Shown here piece after piece: positions 55,634 to 64,000 of a stretch of DNA of 64,000 nt. Within the stretch, counting starts at the first letter, position 1; every line of letters begins with the position of its first letter. Source of the DNA: Rugamonas rivuli. GTDB taxonomy: Bacteria; Pseudomonadota; Gammaproteobacteria; Burkholderiales; Burkholderiaceae_D. The notes beneath the pieces are model-generated. The model saw only the letters and a list, made by a program, of their open reading frames with translations, did not search any database and was not told where the DNA came from. The position numbers and the translations under genes are program-made. The stretch lies in contig NZ_WHUF01000006.1 of the NCBI RefSeq assembly GCF_009380165.1, positions 248,001-312,000 on the forward strand, given 5' to 3'.

Positions 55634-57190
55634 ATGAAAATCGTTCCCCTTGCCTGTGCCGTCGCGCTGTCGCTGCCTTTGCTGAGCGGCTGCGGCGGCG
55701 ATGCGCCGCCGACGGCGGTCGTTCCGCCCACGCCGGTTGAGCCGGTAGTGCCGCCCAAGCCGGTTGACCCGCCGTTGCCGCCTGTGCCGCCTGTTATCCC
55801 GCCGACGCCACCCGTGACGCCGCCCATCGACGGCAGTGGCGATTGGTACCTGCTGTCCTCGCACTGCGAGAAGCCGCGCCCGAATGTCTGGTCCGACGTG
55901 CAGGGCACGCTGACCGACGAAATGAAATGGATGCGCTCCTTCTTCGACGCCAGCTACCTCTGGTACAAGGAGATCCCGGCCAACCTGAAGATGGAAGACT
56001 ACAAGCGCGCGGTGGACTACTTCGCCGCCCTGAAGACGCCGGTGATCACCGCCTCGGGCCGGCCCAAGGACCGCTTCCACTTCACCTATCCGACCGACGC
56101 CTGGATCGCGCTGTCGAACAGCGGCGTTGAAATGGGCTACGGCCAGACCTGGGTGCGCAACACCGACCCGGCCGCGCCGCGCGTCTGGACGCTGACCATG
56201 GTGGCGCCGGATTCGCCGGCCGCGCTGGCCGGCCTGCAGCGCGGCGACAGCCTGGTCTCGGTCGACGGCGTCGCCATCGGCGACAGCAGCACCGAGGGCC
56301 AGGCCAAGATCAACGCCGGCCTGTTCCCGGCCAAGGCCGGCGAAATCCACCAGCTGGTGCTGAGCCGCGCCGGCACGCTGGTCACGGCCGAAGTGACGTC
56401 GCAGCAGGTGGCCAAGCCGCCGGTGCAGAACGCCAAGGTGCTCGACACCGCCAGCGGCAAGGTCGGCTACCTGCAGTTCAACGAGCACAATGCGGTGGCC
56501 GAAGGACTGCTGGTGAAGGCCATGGCGAGCTTCAAGGCTGCCGGCGTCTCCGACCTGGTGCTGGACATGCGCTACAACGGCGGCGGCCTGCTGACCATCG
56601 CCAGCGAACTGGCCTACATGATCGCCGGGCCGGGGCCGACCGCCGGCAAGGTGTTCGAGCAGCTGCGCCCGAACGACAAGACCAAGCAGGATCCGCCGCA
56701 GATGTTCCAGACCACGGCCAGCGGATACAAGTCGCCGGACCCGGTCGCGCTGGGTGCGCCGCTGCCTTACCTGGGCCTCAAGCGCGTCACCATCCTGACC
56801 ACGCCCGGCACCTGTTCGGCCAGCGAGTCCGTCATCAACAGCCTGCGCGGGATCGATATCGAGGTCACGCTGATCGGCGGCGAGACCTGCGGCAAGCCGT
56901 ATGCCTTCCTCCCCGCGAGTAACTGCGGCACCACCTACTTCGCGATCGAATACCAGGGCGTGAACAGCAAGGGCTTCGGCGACTACGCGGACGGCTTCGC
57001 GCCGACCTGCCGCGCGGGCGACGACCTGACGCACGCGCAGGGCGACCCGGCCGAGAGCCTGCTGGCCACCGCGCTCAGTTACCGCGCCACCGGCGCCTGT
57101 CCGGCCGCGCCGATGCGCAACCGCACGCAGGCCGGCGCCATGCAGCTGGTGCGGCCGGAAGTGAAAGAAATTTCGATCCGCGAACGCTGA
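55634..57190 (+). CDS. S41-family (CtpA/tail-specific type) lipoprotein protease
   Basis: 518 residues from the ATG at 55634. Lipobox LSGC near Cys18, then a proline-rich linker of about 45 residues, a helical N-domain (LTDEMKWMRSFFDASYLWYKE), a PDZ domain near 165-270 (PAALAGLQRGDSLVSVDG) and the S41 catalytic core with DMRYNGGG and the nucleophile Ser in TCSASESVIN. Anchored in the envelope, it should degrade or process periplasmic proteins. The general base Lys is not obvious to me. It is preceded by a promoter that may give a leaderless message. Confidence 0.9.
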   Translation: MKIVPLACAVALSLPLLSGCGGDAPPTAVVPPTPVEPVVPPKPVDPPLPPVPPVIPPTPPVTPPIDGSGDWYLLSSHCEKPRPNVWSDVQGTLTDEMKWMRSFFDASYLWYKEIPANLKMEDYKRAVDYFAALKTPVITASGRPKDRFHFTYPTDAWIALSNSGVEMGYGQTWVRNTDPAAPRVWTLTMVAPDSPAALAGLQRGDSLVSVDGVAIGDSSTEGQAKINAGLFPAKAGEIHQLVLSRAGTLVTAEVTSQQVAKPPVQNAKVLDTASGKVGYLQFNEHNAVAEGLLVKAMASFKAAGVSDLVLDMRYNGGGLLTIASELAYMIAGPGPTAGKVFEQLRPNDKTKQDPPQMFQTTASGYKSPDPVALGAPLPYLGLKRVTILTTPGTCSASESVINSLRGIDIEVTLIGGETCGKPYAFLPASNCGTTYFAIEYQGVNSKGFGDYADGFAPTCRAGDDLTHAQGDPAESLLATALSYRATGACPAAPMRNRTQAGAMQLVRPEVKEISIRER

Positions 57191-57204
57191 CGCGCCAAGC
57201 CGAC

Positions 57205-57255
57205 TATAATTTCCCGCGTATCCGATGCCGGCGGGTTGCTCCCGCCGGGCATCGG
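57205..57255 (+). promoter_or_regulatory. -10 box and long hairpin before the M14 gene
   Basis: TATAAT (57205-57210) is followed by CCGATGCCGGCGGG (57222-57235) and CCCGCCGGGCATCGG (57241-57255), a 14-bp stem with one bulge and loop TTGCT. It would be at the 5' end of the M14 message, or end the S41 transcript; no U-tract follows. Confidence 0.5.
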
Positions 57256-57283
57256 CCATTCAACCCTTGCTGGAAGCCTGTCC

Positions 57284-59053
57284 ATGATACGTTCCGCCAT
57301 TCTGCTTGCCTTTGCCGCCACCTCTACCCTGGCCGCCGCCGCGCCAGTTGCCGCTCCCCTCAGCACGATCGCCGAACGCTCCGGCTTCCAGAACACCGGC
57401 CGCTACGACGAAGTCGTCGACCTGTGCGCGCGCTTCCAGAAGGCTTATCCGAAGCAGGTGCGCTGCTTCGAGTTCGGCCGCACGCCGGAAGGCCGGCCGA
57501 TGCTGGCGCTGGCCGTCAGCCGCACCGGCGCGCTGACCGCAGAGCAGGCGAAGAAGCGCGGCGTGCCGGTGCTGCTGGTGCAGGGCGGCATCCACGCCGG
57601 CGAGATCGACGGCAAGGACGCCGGCTTCCTGGCGCTGCGCGAGGCGCTGGAGAACAAGGCCGCGCCGGGCGCGCTGGACAAGCAGGTGCTGTTGTTCGTC
57701 CCGGTGTTCAACGTCGACGGCCACGAGCGCTTCGGCAAATGGAACCGCCCCAACCAGCGCGGCCCGGTGGAAATGGGCTGGCGCACCACGGCGCAGAACT
57801 ACAACCTCAATCGCGACTACGTCAAAGCCGACGCGCCGGAAATGCAGGCCATGCTGGCGCTGGTGAACGCCTGGGATCCGCTGGCCTACATCGACCTGCA
57901 CGTGACCGACGGCGCCAAGTTCCAGCCGGACGTGTCGATCCAGGTCGAGCCGGTGCACGGCGGCGACGAGCAGCTCAAGCAGGCCGGCCTGGCGCTGCAA
58001 TCGTCGGTGATCGCGGACCTGAAAGCGCAGGGCTCCGATCCGAAGCCGTACTACATCTCGTTCGCGGCGGACGACGATCCGGCCTCCGGCTTCGTCGACA
58101 GCATGTCGACGGCGCGCTTCTCGACCGGCTACTTCCCGATGCGTAACCGCTTCGCGATGCTGGTCGAAACCCACTCGTGGAAGGACTACCCGACCCGCGT
58201 GCGCATCACCCGCAACACCATCGTCTCGCTGCTGTCGCAGGTCGCCGCGCACGGCAAGGAATGGCAGAAGATGACGCAGGACGCCGACGTGCGCGCCGCC
58301 GCCATGGCCGGCGCCGATTTCCCGATCAGCTACCGCACCACCTTCAACGCCAAGACCATCGAGTTCCCCGGCTACGAATACACGCGCAGCCACTCGGAGG
58401 TGTCGGGCGGCCTGATGACGCACTACGACGAAACCAAGCCGCAGATGTGGAGCGTGCCGCTGCGCGACGAAGTGGTGCCGGACCTGAAGATCGCCGCGCC
58501 CAAGGGCGGCTATCTGGTGCCGCTGGCCGATGCGGCCCGCATCGGCGCCAAGCTGAAACAGCACGGCATCGTCTTCAAGGTGGTGGCGTCGGACCAGATG
58601 TCGGCCGAGGTGGAGAGCTTCCGCGCGGCCAAGGTCAAATTCGGCGCGCAGTCGTTTGAAGGCCATCAATCGCTGGCGGTGGAAGGCGACTGGGGCCGCG
58701 AGCGCCGCAGCGTGGCGAAAGGTTCGCTGTTCGTGCCGATCGCCCAGCCCAAGGCGCGTCTGGTGATGACGATGCTGGAGCCGCGTGGCGCCGACTCGTT
58801 GCTGGCCTGGGGCGAATTCAATAACGCCTTCGAGCGCAAGGAGTACATGGAGGAGTATGTGGCGGAGGACGTGGCGCGCGAACAGCTGGAAGCCGATCCG
58901 GCACTGCGCGCCGAGTTCCAGAAAAAACTGGACAGCGACGCGGAGTTCAACAAGAGCCCCGCCAAGCGGCTGGAGTTCTTCGCCCGCCGCCACGCCTCGT
59001 GGGACGAGCGCTACAACCTCTATCCGGTGCTGCGCACGGCGCAGAAGTACTAA
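57284..59053 (+). CDS. M14-family zinc carboxypeptidase
   Basis: 589 residues from the ATG at 57284 (GGAAG upstream). Signal peptide about 1-20; the catalytic domain shows the HxxE zinc pair in IHAGEIDGKD near 103-106, the third ligand in YIDLHVTDG and the catalytic Glu in MLVETHSWKDY near 296. The C-terminal 230 residues form an additional domain seen in larger M14 proteins. An exported peptidase, probably for peptide scavenging. The stop overlaps the convergent small gene by 4 bases. Confidence 0.92.
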   Translation: MIRSAILLAFAATSTLAAAAPVAAPLSTIAERSGFQNTGRYDEVVDLCARFQKAYPKQVRCFEFGRTPEGRPMLALAVSRTGALTAEQAKKRGVPVLLVQGGIHAGEIDGKDAGFLALREALENKAAPGALDKQVLLFVPVFNVDGHERFGKWNRPNQRGPVEMGWRTTAQNYNLNRDYVKADAPEMQAMLALVNAWDPLAYIDLHVTDGAKFQPDVSIQVEPVHGGDEQLKQAGLALQSSVIADLKAQGSDPKPYYISFAADDDPASGFVDSMSTARFSTGYFPMRNRFAMLVETHSWKDYPTRVRITRNTIVSLLSQVAAHGKEWQKMTQDADVRAAAMAGADFPISYRTTFNAKTIEFPGYEYTRSHSEVSGGLMTHYDETKPQMWSVPLRDEVVPDLKIAAPKGGYLVPLADAARIGAKLKQHGIVFKVVASDQMSAEVESFRAAKVKFGAQSFEGHQSLAVEGDWGRERRSVAKGSLFVPIAQPKARLVMTMLEPRGADSLLAWGEFNNAFERKEYMEEYVAEDVAREQLEADPALRAEFQKKLDSDAEFNKSPAKRLEFFARRHASWDERYNLYPVLRTAQKY

Positions 59054-59391
59054 ACCGAGATATTGACGCTGGTGCTGCCACTGCCCGATTGCTGGGCGGT
59101 GGCTTCTTCCATCTTCTGCTTCATGATCTGGTTCACCTTGGCCATGATCGCGGCCTGCTCCTGCGGCGACTTGGCCGCCAGCGACTGTGGCGTCTCGCCC
59201 AGGCTTTTCAGGATCATTTCCATCATCCGTTCCGCCGGCGATTTCTTCATGTAGGAGTCCAGCTCCTGCGCGGCGGTCGGCTGCTTGGCCGCTTCCAGCG
59301 CCGCCTTGAAGTCGGCGCCGCTGTCGGTTTTCTTGCGCTGGCCGAGGGCTGCCGCGCTGGCGTCGCCAAGTGCCTTGGTGTCGATTTTCAT
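59050..59391 (-). CDS. Small helical hypothetical protein
   Basis: 113 residues (MKIDTKALGDASAAAL...), AGGGAAA before the ATG at 59391. It is Ala-, Lys- and Gln-rich and mostly helical, with SYMKKSPAERMMEMILKSLG and AAIMAKVNQIMKQKMEEA; no signal peptide or membrane helix. I do not recognise a function. The start is flagellar-hook-like in composition only, which is not evidence. A perfect palindrome lies 25 bases upstream. Confidence 0.7.
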   Translation of the reverse strand: MKIDTKALGDASAAALGQRKKTDSGADFKAALEAAKQPTAAQELDSYMKKSPAERMMEMILKSLGETPQSLAAKSPQEQAAIMAKVNQIMKQKMEEATAQQSGSGSTSVNISV

Positions 59392-59416
59392 GGTCGTTTT
59401 CCCTGTGAGTGGTTAT

Positions 59417-59434
59417 TTACGCAATATAGCGTAA
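59417..59434. promoter_or_regulatory. Perfect palindrome in the divergent region
   Basis: TTACGC-AATATA-GCGTAA. The spacer read on the minus strand is TATATT, one change from a -10 box, 32 bases before the small gene's ATG. It looks like an operator overlapping a promoter. The rest of 59392-59584 shows no gene. Confidence 0.45.
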
Positions 59435-59584
59435 ATTGCATTAGTGGAGGGAAGAAGAATGTCGGCGCCGCCCGTCACGGTTTTCGACCGTTCGGCCAGC
59501 GGCTTGCGCCGTTCGTGTGCCGGCGATGGCGGTGAGCGGAGGGCGGCGCTACGCTGGCTCATCCTCTCACCGGAGTCCGAGCCC

Positions 59585-60451
59585 ATGCTATCGCTGAAAC
59601 AGCTGAACAAAACCTACGACAACGGCGTCCACGCCATCGACCATATCAGCCTGGAGATTCCCACCGGCCTGTTTGGCCTGCTGGGCCCCAACGGCGCCGG
59701 CAAGTCCTCGCTGATGCGCACCATCGCCACCTTGCAGGATGCCGACAGCGGCACCATCCACTTCAACGGCGTCGATGTCGTCGCCGACAAGGCCGCGCTG
59801 CGCCGCCAGCTCGGCTACCTGCCGCAGGACTTCGGCGTCTATCCCAAGGTTAGCGCGCTGGAGCTGCTGAACCACTTCGCCATATTGAAAGGCCTGACCC
59901 ATCGCGGCGAACGCAAGGAGGCGGTGGAGGCGCTGCTACAGCTGACCAATCTGTGGGAGGCACGCAAGCGCGCCGTGGCCAGCTACTCCGGCGGCATGCG
60001 GCAACGCTTCGGCATCGCGCAGGCCTTGCTGGGGGCGCCCAAGCTGGTGATCGTCGACGAGCCGACCGCCGGCCTCGATCCCGATGAACGCAACCGTTTC
60101 CTCAACCTGCTGGCGCGCATCGGCGAGAACGTGGTGGTGATCCTGTCGACCCATATCGTGGAGGACGTGACCGACCTGTGCCCGCGCATGGCGATGATCG
60201 CCAAGGGCAGGGTGCTGATCGAGGGCGCGCCGCAGGCGGCCATCGCCACGCTGCGGGACCGCGTCTGGCGCCGCAGCGTCAGCGACGGCGAGCTGGCCGA
60301 ATACCAACAGCGCTGCACCGTGCTGTCGAGCCGCCTGGTGGGCGGCCGGCCGCAGATCAATGTGTACGCAGACAGCCAGCCGGACGAAGGCTTCCGCCGC
60401 GTCGAGCCGGACCTGGAAGACGTCTACTTCCTGCAACTGCGGGCCGCCTGA
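59585..60451 (+). CDS. ABC transporter ATP-binding protein
   Basis: 288 residues from the ATG at 59585 (MLSLKQLNKTYDNG). Walker A GPNGAGKSS near 36-44, Q-loop GYLPQDFGVY, signature SYSGGMRQRFG, Walker B LVIVDEPTAGLD and H-loop STHIVED are complete. The last 70 residues are an extra domain. An in-frame ATG at 59459 has a better ribosome site (GGAGG, 8 bases away) but would add 42 residues without family character. It is 10 bases before the permease-peptidase gene, its probable partner. Confidence 0.92.
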   Translation: MLSLKQLNKTYDNGVHAIDHISLEIPTGLFGLLGPNGAGKSSLMRTIATLQDADSGTIHFNGVDVVADKAALRRQLGYLPQDFGVYPKVSALELLNHFAILKGLTHRGERKEAVEALLQLTNLWEARKRAVASYSGGMRQRFGIAQALLGAPKLVIVDEPTAGLDPDERNRFLNLLARIGENVVVILSTHIVEDVTDLCPRMAMIAKGRVLIEGAPQAAIATLRDRVWRRSVSDGELAEYQQRCTVLSSRLVGGRPQINVYADSQPDEGFRRVEPDLEDVYFLQLRAA

Positions 60452-60461
60452 GGAGAACGCG

Positions 60462-63400
60462 ATGTGGCAGGAATTTTTCCGTTTCGATCTGCGCTACCAG
60501 CTGCGCCAGCCGCTGTTGTGGGTACTGACCTTGCCGCTGATGGCGGCGGCCTTCCTGACCGCCGGCAGCAGCAGCTTCCGGCTGGGCGGCGGCATCGGCA
60601 ACGTCCATCTGAACGCGCCGGTGGTGGTGGCCAACCAGCTGGGCGTGTTGAGCATGATCGCCATGTTCCTGGTGGCTGTGTTCATCGCCGGCGCTGTGCT
60701 GCGCGACAGCGACGCCGGCATTGCCGACCTGCTGTACGCCACGCCGATGCGCAAGCGCGACTACCTCGGCGGCCGTTTCATGGCGGGCTACGCGGCCTGC
60801 CTGCTGGTGTTCGTGCTGGTGGTGCTGGCGATGGTGCTGGGTTCCGCCACCTCCGGCGCCGATCCCGAGCGGCTGGGGCCTGTGTCGGCAGCGCCCTACC
60901 TGTGGAGCTTCGCGGTCTTCATCGTGCCCAACCTGCTGTTCGTGGCGGCGCTGCTGATGCTGCTGGCGGTCGCCGCGCGGTCGATGTTGATGGTGTATGT
61001 CGGCGTGCTCGGATTTTTCGTGCTGTGGGCGATGGCGGGGCTGCTGGCCAGCCGGCCCTCGGGTGCCGTCGTGGCGGCGCTGCTCGATCCCTTTGGCGTG
61101 CGGGCGCTGTCGCAGGCAACGCGCTACTACAGCGGCGCCGAAATGAATACCAGGCTGCCCGCCATGAGCGGCCTGCTGCTGATTAACCGCCTGCTATGGT
61201 CGGCGCTTGCCCTGGCCCTGTTGGCGGGCACTATCCGGCTGTTCAAGCCGCAGCGCGCCGGGACTGCCGCGCGCTGGAACGGAAGGTTTGCGCGCATGGT
61301 GCGCGGGCTTGCGCCGCAGGCCCCGGCCGCATCCACCGCTTCGGCGTCGGCATCGGCGTCTTCGTCTGCGGCGCGCGCACCGTGGCGTCCCGTGACGCCG
61401 CGCTTCGGCGCAGTTGCCGCGTGGTGGCAGTTCTGGGCGCTGCTGCGGCTCGACGCCGCCGGCGTGCTGAGAAGCGTGCCCTTCCTGGTGATGCTGTTGC
61501 TGGCGCTGGCCAACTTCGTCGTCAACGTCAGCGTCGGTGGCATGCGCTTCGACAGCGTGCCGTATCCGCTCACGCGGCTGATGCTCGATGAACTGAGCGA
61601 TGGCATCAACTTCGTGCTGTCCATCGTGCTGCTGTTCTACAGCGGAGAGCTGGTCTTCAAGGACCGCCAGGCCAAAATCGCCGACCTGAGCGAAGCGCTG
61701 CCGGCGCCAGGCTGGCTGCCGTTGCTGTCCAAGTGCGGCGCGCTGGTCGCCGTGATCGCCGTCTTCCTTGGCGCGGGCGTGCTGGCCGCCATCGCGATGC
61801 AGGTCGTCAAAGGCGGCGCGCCATTGGAACCGCTGCTTTACCTGCAAGGGTCGCTGCTCAACGCCGGCTACTTCGTGCTGCTGGCGATGGCCTTGCTGGC
61901 GATACAGGTGCTGGTCAATCACAAGTTCATCGGCTATGCCTTGTCCATCCTGCTGGTCTGGCTCGATCCGCTGCTGGGTGCACTGGGACTGGAGCACCGC
62001 CTGTACCGCTACGCCGCGCTGCCGCAGCTGGTGTACTCCGACTTGAACGGCTACGGCGGCTTTGTCGCGGGCTGGCTCTGGTTCGCGCTGTATTGGGCGC
62101 TGTTCGCGGCGGCGCTGCTGATCGTGGCGCAGGCCTTGCAGCAGCCCGCCCGCGCCGCCGGCTGGCGCCTGCGCTGGTCGCGCGCAGCGGGCCGCCTGCG
62201 TGGCGTGGGCGGCTGGGCGCTGGCCGCCAGCCTGGCCGGCTTCGCAGTCACCGGAGGCTGGATCTACTACAACACCAATGTGCTGAACCGCTATCAATCC
62301 AGCGCCGAGCTGCTCGACGATCGCGCCGCTTACGAAAAGCTGTATCGCCAGTACCAGGGACTGCCGCAGCCCGGCATCACGGCGATCAAGGCGGATGTCG
62401 CCATCTATCCGGCGCAGCGCAGGCTGGCGATGCGCGGCAGCTACCGCCTGACGAATCGCGGCACGACGCCGATCGACACGCTGCGCCTGCAGACCGACAC
62501 CGCCGCCGCCACCAGCTTCCCGAACCTGCCGCCCTACAGCGCGATCGTCGACGATCGACGCTTCGGAGTGAAAGCGATCAAGCTGAAAACGGCGCTGGCG
62601 CCGGGCGCCGCGCTGGATCTCGCTTTCGTCGTCGATGTGCGCCACGATGGCTTTACCAACAGCGGCAAGCCCGATGGCTTGAACCTGAACGGCACTTACT
62701 TCACCATCGAGAACTACTTCCCGCGCCTGGGCTACAACCCGTCGCTGGAAATCGAAGACCGCGGCGAACGGCGCCTGCGTGGCCTGGGCGAGCCGCACGG
62801 CATGCCCGACCTGGACGACCCGCGCGCCCGCTACAGCAACTACTGGAAGCAATGGGGCATCGACGCCGACTTTGTCGACTTCGACACCACAGTTTCCACC
62901 AGCGCCGACCAGACGGCGATCGCACCGGGCACGCTGCAGCGCAGCTGGGAACGGGATGGCCGCCGCTATTTCCACTACCGGATGGAGCGCCCGGTGCTGC
63001 CGTTCTTCTCCTTCCAGTCAGGCCGCTGGCAGGTGCGCAAGGAGCAGGCGGACGGCGTGGCGATCGAAGTGGATTACGACGCCCGGCACGCCTGGAACAT
63101 CGACAGCATGACCGCCGGCGCGCGCCAGGCCTTGCAGTACTACGCGGCGCAGTTCGGCCCTTATCCTGACCGTCAGCTGCGCATCGTCGAGTTCCCGCTG
63201 TACCAGCAGTACGCGCGCAGCTTCCCCGGCCTGGTGCCGTTCTCGGAATCGCTGGGCTTCATTAGCGACCTGCGCGACCCGGAAGGCGTGGACCATGTGT
63301 TCTATGTCACCGCACATGAAGTGGCGCACCAGTGGTGGGGCGACCAGGTGATCGCGGCCAATGTGCAAGGCAGCGGCATGCTGACCGAATCGCTGGCCGA

Positions 63401-64000
63401 GTACTCGGCGTTGATGGTGATGGAGCGGCAGTTCGGCGCGGACAAGGTGCGCCATATCCTGCGCTTCGACCTGGACGCCTACCTGAGTGGCCGCGGCAAG
63501 GAACTGGGCGAGGAGCGGCCGCTGTACCGCAGCGAGAACCAGGCCTACATCGAGTACCGCAAGGGCAGCCTGGTGTTCTACCGCTTGCGCGACGAAATCG
63601 GCGAGGCGGCGCTGAACCGCGCGCTCAAGGCCTTCCTGGACAGGCACCGCTACCGCAGCACGCCGTATGCGACCAGCCGCGATCTGCTGGCCTTCATCCG
63701 CGCCGAAACGCCGGCTGGCAAGCAGCAGTTGATTACCGATCTGTTCGAGCGCATCGTCCTGTACGACAACCGCATGGTGGCGGCCGATGCGCGCCGCCGC
63801 GCGGACGGCCGCTGGGATGTGACGCTGAAGCTGCGGCTGGCGAAACTGGAAGCGGATGGCAAGGGCCGCGAGACGCAGCGCGCCTATGACGAACCGGTGG
63901 AGGTGGCGGTGTACGCAGGCGGTTCAACGCGGCGCGAGCTCTATCGCGGCAAGCATCAGCTGCGGGCGGGCGAGGCCACCGTGACGGTGACGGTCGACCA
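60462..64000 (+). CDS. ABC permease fused to M1 aminopeptidase, truncated by the window edge
   Basis: At least 1179 residues, open to the end of the window. The ATG at 60462 has GAGGAGA upstream. The first half has two sets of membrane helices (about residues 15-260 and 330-600), an ABC-2-type permease. The second half, from about residue 640, is an M1 metallopeptidase with zinc motif HEVAHQWWGD at about 952-961 and the third ligand in LTESLAEYS about 20 residues on. It should work with the ATPase just upstream. Whether it exports a peptide that it also trims is inference. Confidence 0.88.
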   Translation, partial: MWQEFFRFDLRYQLRQPLLWVLTLPLMAAAFLTAGSSSFRLGGGIGNVHLNAPVVVANQLGVLSMIAMFLVAVFIAGAVLRDSDAGIADLLYATPMRKRDYLGGRFMAGYAACLLVFVLVVLAMVLGSATSGADPERLGPVSAAPYLWSFAVFIVPNLLFVAALLMLLAVAARSMLMVYVGVLGFFVLWAMAGLLASRPSGAVVAALLDPFGVRALSQATRYYSGAEMNTRLPAMSGLLLINRLLWSALALALLAGTIRLFKPQRAGTAARWNGRFARMVRGLAPQAPAASTASASASASSSAARAPWRPVTPRFGAVAAWWQFWALLRLDAAGVLRSVPFLVMLLLALANFVVNVSVGGMRFDSVPYPLTRLMLDELSDGINFVLSIVLLFYSGELVFKDRQAKIADLSEALPAPGWLPLLSKCGALVAVIAVFLGAGVLAAIAMQVVKGGAPLEPLLYLQGSLLNAGYFVLLAMALLAIQVLVNHKFIGYALSILLVWLDPLLGALGLEHRLYRYAALPQLVYSDLNGYGGFVAGWLWFALYWALFAAALLIVAQALQQPARAAGWRLRWSRAAGRLRGVGGWALAASLAGFAVTGGWIYYNTNVLNRYQSSAELLDDRAAYEKLYRQYQGLPQPGITAIKADVAIYPAQRRLAMRGSYRLTNRGTTPIDTLRLQTDTAAATSFPNLPPYSAIVDDRRFGVKAIKLKTALAPGAALDLAFVVDVRHDGFTNSGKPDGLNLNGTYFTIENYFPRLGYNPSLEIEDRGERRLRGLGEPHGMPDLDDPRARYSNYWKQWGIDADFVDFDTTVSTSADQTAIAPGTLQRSWERDGRRYFHYRMERPVLPFFSFQSGRWQVRKEQADGVAIEVDYDARHAWNIDSMTAGARQALQYYAAQFGPYPDRQLRIVEFPLYQQYARSFPGLVPFSESLGFISDLRDPEGVDHVFYVTAHEVAHQWWGDQVIAANVQGSGMLTESLAEYSALMVMERQFGADKVRHILRFDLDAYLSGRGKELGEERPLYRSENQAYIEYRKGSLVFYRLRDEIGEAALNRALKAFLDRHRYRSTPYATSRDLLAFIRAETPAGKQQLITDLFERIVLYDNRMVAADARRRADGRWDVTLKLRLAKLEADGKGRETQRAYDEPVEVAVYAGGSTRRELYRGKHQLRAGEATVTVTVD

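Overview
The window looks like a chromosomal segment of a high-GC betaproteobacterium, most likely family Oxalobacteraceae (Duganella/Massilia/Janthinobacterium group). The evidence is the core gene order (hslV-hslU, dksA, a COG0523 GTPase, xerC, DUF484, dapF, two LpxL-type acyltransferases, metK, ahcY-metF), a betaproteobacterial SAH riboswitch before ahcY, a DksA that has lost three of four zinc-finger cysteines, and a JDVT-CTERM protein with its MrtJ-type protease. This assignment is inference; no database was searched. I saw no rRNA, tRNA, CRISPR array, insertion sequence or prophage.

Layout. 1-6610: end of a type II secretion operon in the order gspM-N-D-E-F-C. 6620-8875: a PlpD-like (type Vd) patatin phospholipase whose signal-peptide codons contain a textbook intrinsic terminator. 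8865-16732 (minus strand): an XRE-like regulator, a small basic protein, hslU, hslV, a STAS-domain protein, dksA, a His-rich COG0523 GTPase, xerC and DUF484. 16855-19911: a porin (minus) and a Sel1-repeat protein (plus). 19930-22544 (minus): dapF and two lipid A acyltransferases, divergent from metK. The metK leader contains a candidate pseudoknot able to occlude the start codon. 23962-24570: a lower-GC SLATT-like two-TM protein with a 24-residue proline-rich ORF behind it. 24646-27455: SAH riboswitch, ahcY, a holin-like membrane protein and metF. 27424-32737: 5-formyl-THF cyclo-ligase, lytic transglycosylase, GST, CCA enzyme and a GNAT protein.

32824-39920 is the most interesting region: a MrtJ-type intramembrane protease, a cytochrome c/choice-of-anchor-D protein with a JDVT-CTERM tail, a TlpA-like thioredoxin, a DUF4266 lipoprotein, a DUF3570 beta-barrel, an ApbE-type FMN transferase and DsbD. 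The DUF3570 protein carries a segment matching the ApbE flavinylation motif. My inference is a cell-envelope redox system joining heme, covalent flavin and thiol chemistry, with its own protein-sorting protease.

39939-45448: a Lrp/AsnC regulator divergent from hppD and a fused indolepyruvate ferredoxin oxidoreductase (aromatic amino acid catabolism). 45581-49378: a very large M48-type membrane metallopeptidase with no canonical start codon at its Shine-Dalgarno site. 49481-59391: a TonB-dependent receptor, an AraC regulator, an MFS exporter with a divergent LysR regulator, an S41 lipoprotein protease with a possible leaderless promoter, an M14 carboxypeptidase and two small hypothetical proteins. 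59585-64000: an ABC ATPase and an ABC permease fused to an M1 aminopeptidase, which runs off the right edge.
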